In this document: one piece after another, positions 33,116 through 41,013 of the stretch
How positions within the stretch are numbered: the first letter of the stretch is position 1
How the letters are laid out: each line of letters begins with the position of its first letter
Origin: JAFEBO01 sp036392375
GTDB taxonomy: Bacteria > Planctomycetota > Phycisphaerae > Phycisphaerales > UBA1924
DNA: 59,842 nucleotides
Assembly: GCA_036392375.1 (NCBI GenBank)
Contig: DASVYC010000091.1
Coordinates: forward strand, 1-59,842
Reading direction: 5' to 3'
The notes under the pieces: generated by a model
The model's database searches: none
Seen by the model: the letters and a program-made list of their open reading frames with translations, nothing else
What the model was told of the DNA's origin: nothing
Made by a program: the position numbers and the translations under genes

Positions 33116-33781
33116 ATGACCACGTATCCATCCACCACCGCGGCCGCATTTGTCAGTGACTTCTCGCCGCCGCTGATCAAACGCACCATGTGGGGTTCGA
33201 TCATGATCGGCGCGGTGTGCGCCATCGGCATCCAGTTCGTCTTCACGGTGCTGGGCATGGCCGTCGGAGCCACAGCCGCGGACCCGACTCCCACGGAGAC
33301 AGGCGTCCGCACCGTCACAGCGCTGGCTGGCGTGTGGTGGCTCATCACCGGAACCATCGCCCTCTTTGCGGGCGGCTTGGTGCTCGGACGAGTCGTGAGC
33401 TTGCCCCGGGGGGCGACCATCAAGATCTGCGGCGGCGCTATGTGGGCCGTCGTTGCTGTCTTCGGATTCGCCGTTCTGTGGTCGGGCGTCGGTATGGCCT
33501 CCGCCGCCACCTCTCCGCTCGCCATCATGTCGGGAAGCGACACCCGCTCGGATCGCACCCTGTTCGGTGCTGGTCGCGAGGCCGCATCAGCGGATGCGCT
33601 GCGTGTCGATGCGGTGCAGGCCGAGGCCGTGCGCCGAGCCGCCCGCACCGCGGCATGGTGGTCGGTGATCGGCTTGCTCGCGGGCCTGGGAGCGTCGGTG
33701 GCCGGCGCATGCGTGGGCAGCGGCATGGCGAACATGGACGCTCGCCGTCACGATCGCGATAACACCGCGCCCGCGCTGTGA
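33116..33781 (+). CDS. Four-TM membrane protein, hypothetical
   Basis: 221 residues; AGGAG lies 8 bases before the ATG. It starts with a soluble segment, then TM helices at about 27-50, 72-92, 103-128 and 180-200 (MIGAVCAIGIQFVFTVLGMA, WWLITGTIALFAGGLVLGRV, GGAMWAVVAVFGFAVLWSGV, WWSVIGLLAGLGASVAGACV). The WW-I-G--A-FAGG--AGR-type pattern occurs in a broad family of uncharacterised membrane proteins of stress clusters. The helix between TM3 and TM4 is Ala/Asp/Arg-rich. Heads a unit with the YciE/F gene and probably the alcohol dehydrogenase. Confidence 0.8.
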   Translation: MTTYPSTTAAAFVSDFSPPLIKRTMWGSIMIGAVCAIGIQFVFTVLGMAVGATAADPTPTETGVRTVTALAGVWWLITGTIALFAGGLVLGRVVSLPRGATIKICGGAMWAVVAVFGFAVLWSGVGMASAATSPLAIMSGSDTRSDRTLFGAGREAASADALRVDAVQAEAVRRAARTAAWWSVIGLLAGLGASVAGACVGSGMANMDARRHDRDNTAPAL

Positions 33782-33823
33782 TGGCCGAGACGCCCTGCTG
33801 AGGAACCCAGAAGGGAGAGCACC

Positions 33824-34345
33824 GTGGCCGAGACCCCGCGCACGATCGAGATGGCGCTCGAAGAGTCGTTGAAGGACTTGTACAGCGCCGAGCATCAGCT
33901 CACGACCGCGTTGCCACAGATGGCCGAGGGCGCGTCCAGCAGTACGCTCCGCCAGGCCCTTCTGAACCATCTGACCGAAACACGGGAGCACCTCGTCCGT
34001 CTTGAGAAGGCTTGCATGATCCTCGACGTCAAGCCCAGCGGCAAGACTTGCAAGGCCATGCAAGGGCTCATCGAGGAGGGGAACGAGGTGCTCCGGTACA
34101 AGGAAGCGAGCCCCGTCATTGACGCGCTCCTCATCGGCGCGGCGCAGCGGGTCGAGCATTACGAGATGGCGGCGTACGGCACCGCCCGGGCTCTCGCCGA
34201 GCGGGTCGGAAAGTCGGAGGTCGTTTCGTTGCTGCAACAGACACTCGACGAGGAGGGCGCCGCCGACAAGAAGCTCACGGCGATCTCAGAGGACGAGGTC
34301 CTGGAAGCGGCAGCGACAACCAAGAGCGCTGCCAAACGAGTCTGA
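33824..34345 (+). CDS. YciE/YciF ferroxidase-family (DUF892) protein
   Basis: 173 residues from a GTG. Ferritin-like four-helix bundle with the family motifs EESLKDLYSAEHQL, HLVRLEKAC, KPSGKTCKAMQGLIEEG, IGAAQRVEHYEMAAYGTARA and LLQQTLDEEGAADKKLT; the Glu and His residues in the last four form the predicted di-iron site. E. coli YciE/YciF are sigma-S stress proteins. Paralogue at 39450. Confidence 0.93.
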   Translation: MAETPRTIEMALEESLKDLYSAEHQLTTALPQMAEGASSSTLRQALLNHLTETREHLVRLEKACMILDVKPSGKTCKAMQGLIEEGNEVLRYKEASPVIDALLIGAAQRVEHYEMAAYGTARALAERVGKSEVVSLLQQTLDEEGAADKKLTAISEDEVLEAAATTKSAAKRV

Positions 34346-34376
34346 GTCGTTCGATCACGCGGGTGGAGGAGTATCC

Positions 34377-35561
34377 ATGAAGGCTGTCTGCTGGTATGGC
34401 AACCGTGATGTCCGCGTTGACGAAGTCCCTGATCCGGTCATTCAGGACCCGACCGATGCCATCATCCGGGTGACCTCTTCCGCGATCTGCGGGTCGGATC
34501 TCCACCTCGTCCACGGCGTGGTGCCGCACATGGAGAAGGGCGACATCCTCGGCCACGAGCCCATGGGCATCGTCGAAGACGTGGGCAGCGCAGTCCGACA
34601 CATCAAGAAGGGCGACCGAGTCGTAGTTCCCTTCAACATCGCCTGTGGCGAGTGCTTTTTCTGTCTCAAGACCCTCTACGGTGCGTGCGATCGATCCAAC
34701 ACGCCCGAGGGTGTCGAGCTCTCCAAAAAGGCGATGGGACATCGTGCCGGGGCGGCGTTCGGCTACTCGCATCTAACCGGCGGCTTCGCCGGTGGCCAGG
34801 CCCAGTACCTCCGCGTGCCATACGCGGATATCGGCGCGTTCAAGATCGAATCCGACATCGACGACGAGCAGGTGCTCTTCCTATCCGACATCCTTCCGAC
34901 CGGCTATATGGCCGCAGAGAACTGCGGCATCGAGGTCGGCGACACGGTCGCCGTCTGGGGCTGCGGCCCGGTCGGGCAGTTCTGTATCCAGTGTGCCTGG
35001 CTCCTCGGCGCTCGGCGCGTCATCGCCATCGACCGTGTGCCCGAGCGGCTCGCCATGGCGCGCCGCCTCGGCCAGGCAGAGACGCTCAACATGGACGAGG
35101 GCAGCATCCCCGAGCGACTCGACGACATGACCAACGGCATGGGACCCGACCGTTGCATCGACGCCGTCGGCGCCGAGGCCCACGGCATGGGCGGCGTCGA
35201 CGCCGTCATGGACAAACTCAAGAGCAGCGTGGGCATTGTGAGCGATCGCCCGCACGTGCTTCGCGAGGCGATCATGTGCTGCCGAAAGGGCGGCACGGTC
35301 TCGGTCCCGGGCGTCTACATCGGCATGCTCGACAGCGTCCCCTTTGGCGCCGTCATGAACAAAGGGTTGACCATCAAGACGGGCCAGACCCACGTCCGTC
35401 GATATATGCAGCCGCTGTTCGACCTGATCACGCAGGGGAAGCTGCAGCCCGCTGAGATCATCACGCACCGGGTCGGCATCGACCGCGTGCCCGAGATGTA
35501 CGAGACGTTCCGCGACAAGAAAGACAACTGCATCAAGGTCGTGATCAAGCCGCACGAGTGA
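34377..35561 (+). CDS. Zinc-dependent alcohol dehydrogenase (formaldehyde-dehydrogenase-like)
   Basis: 394 residues. Catalytic zinc ligands in ICGSDLHLV and GHEPMG; structural-zinc loop ACGECFFCLKTLYGAC with four Cys; Rossmann motif GDTVAVWGCGPVGQFCIQ. The longer size and CCRKGGTVSVPG resemble glutathione-independent formaldehyde or threonine dehydrogenase-like members; the substrate is not determined. GGAGGAG precedes the ATG, 31 bases after the ferroxidase gene, so co-transcription is likely. Confidence 0.92.
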   Translation: MKAVCWYGNRDVRVDEVPDPVIQDPTDAIIRVTSSAICGSDLHLVHGVVPHMEKGDILGHEPMGIVEDVGSAVRHIKKGDRVVVPFNIACGECFFCLKTLYGACDRSNTPEGVELSKKAMGHRAGAAFGYSHLTGGFAGGQAQYLRVPYADIGAFKIESDIDDEQVLFLSDILPTGYMAAENCGIEVGDTVAVWGCGPVGQFCIQCAWLLGARRVIAIDRVPERLAMARRLGQAETLNMDEGSIPERLDDMTNGMGPDRCIDAVGAEAHGMGGVDAVMDKLKSSVGIVSDRPHVLREAIMCCRKGGTVSVPGVYIGMLDSVPFGAVMNKGLTIKTGQTHVRRYMQPLFDLITQGKLQPAEIITHRVGIDRVPEMYETFRDKKDNCIKVVIKPHE

Positions 35562-35576
35562 TCCGCCAGGCCGATC

Positions 35577-37367
35577 TCAGGCGGTTGCCTTCTTGATCTC
35601 GGCGTCTGATGCTCGCAGCGCATCGATCTCATCGGCGGCCTGCTTGATGCTCGTCGCCAGCCCATCTTGCGACGGCAAGCCAAGCTGCACCCGCAACGCC
35701 TCCCGATCGGCGCTGTCGTCCCACACGCCGATGATCATTCGGGGCCCGACGCGCTCCAGATGATGCCACAGCACGCGGGTGTGCAGCATGGCACCGGGTG
35801 GCAATGCGCAGATGCACACCACCGCGGGCGGTCGCTCCGTGAGGCTCCGCACGGCCTCACGCGGCGTGAGCGTGCAGGACAGCGTCTCCGCGGCAATCCC
35901 TCGCGTGGTGAGCACCCGCTCGAGCATCCGGGCCGTGAGCTCGTCCGCCGCATCACGCGCCGGGACACACACCACCGGGCCCATCCCCGCGGGTGGAAGC
36001 GCCGCGTCACGGGCCCCGACATCTTCAATGAGCACCGCCAGAATGTCGCGGATCGATTGCTCCCGCCGCTCGTCGAGTTCCCCCCGATGTCGATCGCGCT
36101 CGGCCAGCGCCAAAGCAGGGAGCAAGAGGCCGTCATAGACCTCCACGCTGGTACGTCCCTGAGCGAACGTGTCCACCAGCCGCGTCGCTTCCTCCTGATC
36201 GCCGGCCAGCAGCCGCTGATAGCACGCCGCCTGCGGCGTCAGCACCGGCTCGGTCCCCAGCAGGATCTCCAGAAACCACAGCGAACGCACGTGCTTGCCC
36301 AGCACCGCGAGACACACGGTGATCGGCGTCGCGAGGATCAGACCCACGGGGCCCCACAGCCAGGTCCACAGCACCGCCGACGCCAGCACCGCCAGCGGCG
36401 AAAGCCCGGTTCCAGCGCCCACCACCATCGGCTCCACAAAGTTGCTGAACGCCACGTCCACGACCACGATGAGCACAAGCACCTGCAGCGGCTGCGTCCA
36501 TCCCGGAGAGGTCGCCAGCGACAGGGCGATCGGGAACGCCGCCCCGAGCATCGTGCCCACATATGGCACAAATCGCAGCAAAGCGATCACCAGCCCCCAC
36601 AAGGCCGCTCCCGGGACATGCAGAAAGAACAGACCCAGGCCGATCAGCCCACCGATGCTCGCGTTCAAGAGGGTTTGTACCAGCAGGAACCGGCTCAGCC
36701 TCTGAGCCGCGTCGTCGAACGCCGGCGTCGTGTGGTGCATCTCGTCCGGTCCGATCAGCCGGATCACGCGGCTCCGCAGATCCTCGCGTCGCAGCAGCAT
36801 GAAGATCGTGAACACCACCACCATCCCCGCCGTCGCCATCCGCGCCAGCAATGGACCGAGGTACGTGCTGGCATAGGTCAGCGGCGGGGTGGCGTCAGCG
36901 ACCACTCGAACCGGCAGCGGCTCCGGGGGAAGCTGGGCCACTGCGGCGCCGTTCGCAGCATTACTCGACTCTTTCGCGGACTTGACGAGTTCCGATCCGA
37001 GCTCCTGGATCGTCGTGCCAGCCTGATCGAGGACTCCCTGCGTCAACGGCTTCAGCACCGAGAGCTTGTTGATGATGTTGGCCTTGTACTTCGGCAGCTG
37101 CGACGCGAGCTCGAAGGCCTTCTCCTCCACCAACCACCCCACCGCGCCGACGCCAATAGTGGCGATCGCGACCGTGACAATCACCGCCGCCGCCCGGGAC
37201 AGCCGCATCCGCTCAAGCGCCCGCACAAACGGCGCGAGCAGAAACGCGATGAACGTCGCGAGAACAATGGGGATCAGCACCTCGCGTGCGAAGTACAGGA
37301 TCAGTCCCGCGAGGAAGACGCCCAGCAGCACCGGGGGGCGGGTGGGAATGGGATGGGTTCGTGCCAT
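35577..37367 (-). CDS. AI-2E/PerM-family permease with extended cytoplasmic C-terminus
   Basis: 596 residues; typical family members are about 350. Residues 1-360 hold the family's transmembrane helices (VLLGVFLAGLILYFAREVLI, VIVTVAIATIGVGAVGWLVE, VVVFTIFMLLRREDLRSRVI, VPGAALWGLVIALLRFVPYV, MLGAAFPIALSL). The extra 235 residues are soluble: first an alpha-helical part (LLAGDQEEATRLVDTFAQGR), then an alpha/beta part (MLERVLTTRGIAAETLSCTL, AVVCICALPPGAM, MIIGVWDDSADREAL) with the look of a B12-binding-type Rossmann fold but without a visible DxHxxG. ATG chosen at 37367. Not in the boxed regulon as far as seen. Confidence 0.88.
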   Translation of the reverse strand: MARTHPIPTRPPVLLGVFLAGLILYFAREVLIPIVLATFIAFLLAPFVRALERMRLSRAAAVIVTVAIATIGVGAVGWLVEEKAFELASQLPKYKANIINKLSVLKPLTQGVLDQAGTTIQELGSELVKSAKESSNAANGAAVAQLPPEPLPVRVVADATPPLTYASTYLGPLLARMATAGMVVVFTIFMLLRREDLRSRVIRLIGPDEMHHTTPAFDDAAQRLSRFLLVQTLLNASIGGLIGLGLFFLHVPGAALWGLVIALLRFVPYVGTMLGAAFPIALSLATSPGWTQPLQVLVLIVVVDVAFSNFVEPMVVGAGTGLSPLAVLASAVLWTWLWGPVGLILATPITVCLAVLGKHVRSLWFLEILLGTEPVLTPQAACYQRLLAGDQEEATRLVDTFAQGRTSVEVYDGLLLPALALAERDRHRGELDERREQSIRDILAVLIEDVGARDAALPPAGMGPVVCVPARDAADELTARMLERVLTTRGIAAETLSCTLTPREAVRSLTERPPAVVCICALPPGAMLHTRVLWHHLERVGPRMIIGVWDDSADREALRVQLGLPSQDGLATSIKQAADEIDALRASDAEIKKATA

Positions 37368-37475
37368 GGGTGGGTCCACCCCCTCGCCGGGCCTGGGAAC
37401 GGCGTCGCGATGAAGTGAAGACTCCGAGTGTGCGGCGATCACTCCCCTTGGTGCGGAACCGGGGATGGACTTTTT

Positions 37476-37491
37476 TTCACCGTGGTTTCAG
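37476..37491 (+). promoter_or_regulatory. TTCAC-N6-TTCAG box
   Basis: TTCAC 37476-37480 at the end of a T7 run, and TTCAG 37487-37491, 11 bp apart; 73 bases before the GTG at 37564. Confidence 0.5.
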
Positions 37492-37563
37492 GCTCCCGTC
37501 GCGCTTCCGCACGCACCATGAACCCGGCTCCGGCGCACCCCACCGGGCTGCGACAGTCACACC

Positions 37564-37920
37564 GTGAAACTTGCGTTTCCCATGAACAACGCGCCGCACA
37601 TTGCCGTGTACCGGACATCCTTGGGAAGGTGCTTTTTCGTCGTGTACAGCGGAGCGACTTCAGCGTCGGTGACGAGCGTGCTGTTCACATCGATCGAAGC
37701 GATGCAAACGGTGATCGATGACATCAAGTGTCACATGGCGGAGGAGAGCCGCTACGTCCAGCTCCGCACCCGGACAGGCGCGCACTGCTTCGCCTTCCGC
37801 TCCAGCGGCGGCCACCCCCTTGGCATCAGTACGCAGGTCGCCAGCCCTGAAGAAGCCATGGCCGCCCAGCGAGAGTTCATCCGTCGAACCCGCGGCGGAG
37901 TCCAAATCTCCTGGAACTAA
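37564..37920 (+). CDS. Small YegP/DUF1508-like protein, divergent
   Basis: 118 residues from a GTG (an ATG at 37582 is possible). Strands HIAVYRTSLGRCFFVVYSG and TGAHCFAFRSSGGHPLG with a helix SIEAMQTVIDDIKCHMAE give the same order as the tandem pair at 40175 and 40628. Assignment to the YegP fold is tentative. No signal peptide. Confidence 0.65.
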   Translation: MKLAFPMNNAPHIAVYRTSLGRCFFVVYSGATSASVTSVLFTSIEAMQTVIDDIKCHMAEESRYVQLRTRTGAHCFAFRSSGGHPLGISTQVASPEEAMAAQREFIRRTRGGVQISWN

Positions 37921-37959
37921 CAAGCAGGACGCGCTAGGTGGATCGCCCGTGAATGCGAA

Positions 37960-37986
37960 TTCACCGCTCCATCATCGAGCGTTCAC
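37960..37986 (+). promoter_or_regulatory. Three-copy box TTCAC/ATCAT/TTCAC at 11-bp period
   Basis: TTCAC 37960-37964, ATCAT 37971-37975 and TTCAC 37982-37986, ending 82 bases before the ATG of the BON lipoprotein gene. Confidence 0.6.
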
Positions 37987-38067
37987 CCGCCACGGGCACC
38001 ATCAGCATGCACGGGAGCAAACGCCGCCGGAGAGACAGGACTCTCGGCCGCGATCAAGGAGTCACCC

Positions 38068-38523
38068 ATGAAGAACGCTCATTCAATTGTCCTCGCGTGT
38101 GTCGCGACTGTCGTAGCAGTCGGCTGCGAACGCCGCAACGACACGCCCGCGAACACTAGTTCGACGAACCCGAACAACTCAACGTCGAACCCCAGCACCA
38201 CTCCGAGCACGACCACGGGGTCGACGAATGCGGACAACACCGCCAACAACAAGCGTGATCAGTCGTCGGACACCAAAACCCCGATCGATCAGTCCAACAG
38301 CAAGGCAGACATCGACATCACCGCGGCCATCCGCCGCGCCATCATGGACGATAAGTCGCTGTCCATGAACGCCCAGAACTGCAAGATCATCACCGAGAAT
38401 GGCGTCACCACGCTGCGCGGGCCGGTCGAAAGCCAGACCGAGAAGGACGCCATCGAGGCCATCGCCAAACGCGTGAGCGGCGTGACCCGCGTGGACAATC
38501 AGCTCGAAGTGAAGGCCAAGTAA
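38068..38523 (+). CDS. BON-domain lipoprotein
   Basis: 151 residues; AAGGAG precedes the ATG. Signal sequence with lipobox VAVGC (Cys20), an Asn/Thr/Ser-rich linker (NSTSNPSTTPSTTTGSTNAD) to about residue 75, then a BON domain (ADIDITAAIRRAIMDDKSLS, NCKIITENGVTTLRGPV, VSGVTRVDNQLEVKA). OsmY-like envelope stress protein anchored to a membrane. Heads a unit with the YflT-like gene 57 bases downstream. Confidence 0.9.
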   Translation: MKNAHSIVLACVATVVAVGCERRNDTPANTSSTNPNNSTSNPSTTPSTTTGSTNADNTANNKRDQSSDTKTPIDQSNSKADIDITAAIRRAIMDDKSLSMNAQNCKIITENGVTTLRGPVESQTEKDAIEAIAKRVSGVTRVDNQLEVKAK

Positions 38524-38580
38524 CCCGCGGCTGCGAAGCAGCGCCGCAGAAAAAGTTCAACACCTGACCAAGGAGTTCTC

Positions 38581-39150
38581 ATGGCTACGTCTGTCTTGTG
38601 TGTCGCATCGTCCGAGTTCATGGCCAACGACATCGTGGGCCGCCTCCGCTCGTCCGGATTCAGCGACAGCGATATCTCCATCCTGTTCCCTGACAAGACC
38701 GGTCAGCGCGACTTCGCGCACGAGACCAACACCAAGGCCCCCGAAGGTGCCGCGGCCGGTGCCAGCGCCGGCGGAGTCATCGGTGGCACGCTCGGCCTCC
38801 TGGCCGGCATCGGCATGCTCGCCATCCCCGGCGTCGGTCCGTTCATCGCCGCCGGTCCCATCATGGCAGCCCTCAGCGGCGTCGCGCTCGGCGCGGCCAC
38901 CGGCGGCATCGGCGGCGCGTTGGTCGGCTTGGGCATCCCCGAGATCGAGGCCAAGCGTTATGAAGGCAAGGTCCGCGGCGGCAACATCCTCATCTCGGCC
39001 CACACCGAGAATGCCGAGCAGATCAAGCAGGCGAAGGAAATCTACCGCGCTGCTGGCGCCACTGACATCACCAGCACCTCCGAGGCGTCCACGCCGGACT
39101 CGAATCCGCAAGTTGTCACGCGAACCGACCGGACCTCGACGCGCCTTTGA
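38581..39150 (+). CDS. YflT-like general stress protein with membrane hairpin (paralogue of 8440)
   Basis: 189 residues; AAGGAG precedes the ATG. N-terminal alpha/beta part (SSEFMANDIVGRLRSSGFSD, then DISILF), a central Gly/Ala-rich hydrophobic hairpin at about 58-120 (AGGVIGGTLGLLAGIGMLAI), then a second alpha/beta element (YEGKVRGGNILISAHTENAE) and a Ser/Thr-rich tail. Same layout as the protein at 8440, though only distantly similar in sequence. Confidence 0.8.
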   Translation: MATSVLCVASSEFMANDIVGRLRSSGFSDSDISILFPDKTGQRDFAHETNTKAPEGAAAGASAGGVIGGTLGLLAGIGMLAIPGVGPFIAAGPIMAALSGVALGAATGGIGGALVGLGIPEIEAKRYEGKVRGGNILISAHTENAEQIKQAKEIYRAAGATDITSTSEASTPDSNPQVVTRTDRTSTRL

Positions 39151-39224
39151 ACCTCTTCAACAGCTCCCTCTCCTCTCGCGGCCGCGCCCCTCCGGGCACG
39201 GTCGCGCATTCCGGACAGGAACTT

Positions 39225-39383
39225 ATGAATCCCGATGGTGACGCCCGTTCCTCACCGCCTCCTCATGCCGACGCACCTGCCAACCGCCTGAGCGACTCGG
39301 CAGCAGCTGAACCTTGGCAGCACATCGCCAGCGACTCGGCCGCCGCATTGCTGGTGGATCTGTTTCTCGCGACGCGCACCTGA
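39225..39383 (+). CDS. Possible 52-residue protein
   Basis: The ATG is preceded by GGACAGGAAC. The product begins MNPDGDARSSPPPHADAPAN and ends in a helix ASDSAAALLVDLFLATRT. The frame continues open upstream to 39147. No family; included because of position between two operon genes and a plausible ribosome site. Confidence 0.35.
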   Translation: MNPDGDARSSPPPHADAPANRLSDSAAAEPWQHIASDSAAALLVDLFLATRT

Positions 39384-39449
39384 TGTACCTGTACTCGATC
39401 GTCCCGCGCTCAACGCAGCCTCCACGCCGCCCCACTCAAGGACCCCTCC

Positions 39450-39998
39450 ATGCTTGACAACCTCAAGTCGTTGCTCGAAGACCAGATCCGTGATCTGTAC
39501 AGCGCCGAGAACCAGCTCACCAAGGCCCTCCCGAAGATGGCCAAGAAGGCCACCAGCGAAACGCTGAAGGACGCGTTTACGTCGCACCTGGACGAGACGG
39601 TGGGCCACATCCAGCGCCTCGAGAAGATCGCCCAGATGCTCGAGGTCAAGCCCAGCGGCAAGGTGTGCAAAGCGATGAAGGGCCTGGTCGAGGAAGGCAA
39701 GGAAGCAATCGACGAGTCCGGTGAAGACGCCGTGATCGACGCAGCCCTCATCGGCGCTGCCCAGCGGGTCGAGCACTACGAGATCGCAGCATACGGCTGC
39801 GCCCGCGCCCTGGCCGAGCAGCTCGGCGAGACCAAGATCATCCAGCTCCTCCAGGAGACGCTCGACGAGGAGAGCGCCGCGAACGAAAAGCTGACGGGAA
39901 TCTCGCTTGACGAGGTGCTTCCCGCGGCTGTCCAGCAGGAGTCGTCCGAACAGGAGCAGGCTCCGCCGCGATCCCGGTCGAAGAAGTCGGGGAACTGA
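39450..39998 (+). CDS. YciE/YciF ferroxidase-family (DUF892) protein, second copy
   Basis: 182 residues. Motifs LLEDQIRDLYSAENQLTKAL, HIQRLEKIAQMLEVKPSGKV, GAAQRVEHYEIAAYGCARAL and LLQETLDEESAANEKLT place it beside the protein at 33824, which it matches over the whole bundle. The C-terminal tail (SSEQEQAPPRSRSKKSGN) differs. Predicted di-iron ferritin-like stress protein. AAGGACC before the ATG is a weak ribosome site. Confidence 0.92.
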   Translation: MLDNLKSLLEDQIRDLYSAENQLTKALPKMAKKATSETLKDAFTSHLDETVGHIQRLEKIAQMLEVKPSGKVCKAMKGLVEEGKEAIDESGEDAVIDAALIGAAQRVEHYEIAAYGCARALAEQLGETKIIQLLQETLDEESAANEKLTGISLDEVLPAAVQQESSEQEQAPPRSRSKKSGN

Positions 39999-40174
39999 GC
40001 TTCCCTTCAAGTACGTCCCGCCACGGAACGAGAGCGATGGCGCACTCGCAATTCCAAATGAAGATCGAGCTTGCTCCGCGCGCATCGATCGGATATACCA
40101 CCTGCGGCGGCGTCTCCGAGCTGGAGCAGGAGGCCGCCCGTGATCCGTTGCCGGGAGCGAGAGGTTCTGGCTCG

Positions 40175-40504
40175 ATGCGTTTCCGAGTGTGCAAGACTCC
40201 ACGCGGTAACTTCTGGTTCGAGCTGTCGGAGCGCAATCACGGCCTGCTGATCACCGGCGAGCCCGTTGCGTCCGAGGCCGCCGCGATTGAAGAAATCGAA
40301 TGGGTTCGCGCACACGCCGATGATGACCAGATCTTTCAGCTCACCGTTCCCAGCGAAGGCGGGTTCGCTTTTCTGCTCCGGGGGCCCAGCGGCGGGATCT
40401 TGGGACGCAGCCGCCCCTACGCAGACCGCTCCGAACGTGACAATGCCATTACGATGATCCGTGCGAGAGCCGGCACCGCTCCGCTATCGCCTAGCGATGT
40501 CTAA
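40175..40504 (+). CDS. YegP/DUF1508-like small protein
   Basis: 109 residues from the ATG at 40175, chosen because it aligns with the start of the neighbouring paralogue (MRFRVCKTPRGNFWFELSER against MVFRICRTTEGTFRFELSER). An in-frame ATG at 40037 would add 46 poorly conserved residues. The beta-alpha core (LLITGEPVASEAAAIEEIEW) and GGFAFLLRGPSGGILGRS follow. YegP-type domains form small dimeric folds of unknown function. Confidence 0.75.
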   Translation: MRFRVCKTPRGNFWFELSERNHGLLITGEPVASEAAAIEEIEWVRAHADDDQIFQLTVPSEGGFAFLLRGPSGGILGRSRPYADRSERDNAITMIRARAGTAPLSPSDV

Positions 40505-40627
40505 CAGGAGATTGCCCTAAGTCTTTTTGCCGCTTCGAACGGACAAGATCTGGCGGGTCACCCCTTGGACGGAAGCCATGCGGTATGATGTGCCCGCACT
40601 GAGGCCTCCATTGGGGACACGAGGACA

Positions 40628-40960
40628 ATGGTCTTCCGCATCTGCAGGACGACAGAGGGCACATTCCGATTTGAACTGTCGGAACGCAAGTTTGGACTTT
40701 TGTTCATCGGCCTAAACGTGGACTCAGAATCCACCGCGCAGGAGCAAATCCTGTGGCTGCGGCAGTACGCCTCGCTCGAGGGCATCTACCAGCGCTTCCA
40801 ACCACCTGAAGGCGGCTTCGGCTTTACTGTGCATGCCGCCGGCGGCACGCTCGTCGGACGCAGCCCGATCTTCCCGGAACAACGCGACCGCGAGATCGCG
40901 ATCGAGTACATGCGGCTGCGCACCCGTACCGCGGCCCCGCCGATCATCGTCGAGTGCTGA
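40628..40960 (+). CDS. YegP/DUF1508-like small protein, tandem paralogue
   Basis: 110 residues, GAGGACA before the ATG. It shares RFELSERKFGLLFIGLNVDS, a helix EQILWLRQYASLEGIYQRF, and GGFGFTVHAAGGTLVGRSP with the gene at 40175, so the pair is a tandem duplication. The 123-base gap between them contains no gene. Confidence 0.8.
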   Translation: MVFRICRTTEGTFRFELSERKFGLLFIGLNVDSESTAQEQILWLRQYASLEGIYQRFQPPEGGFGFTVHAAGGTLVGRSPIFPEQRDREIAIEYMRLRTRTAAPPIIVEC

Positions 40961-41013
40961 GTCCGCCTGCGAGGGACAACCCGCTCACAGGTTCCGCACC
41001 GCGAAAGACGCCT

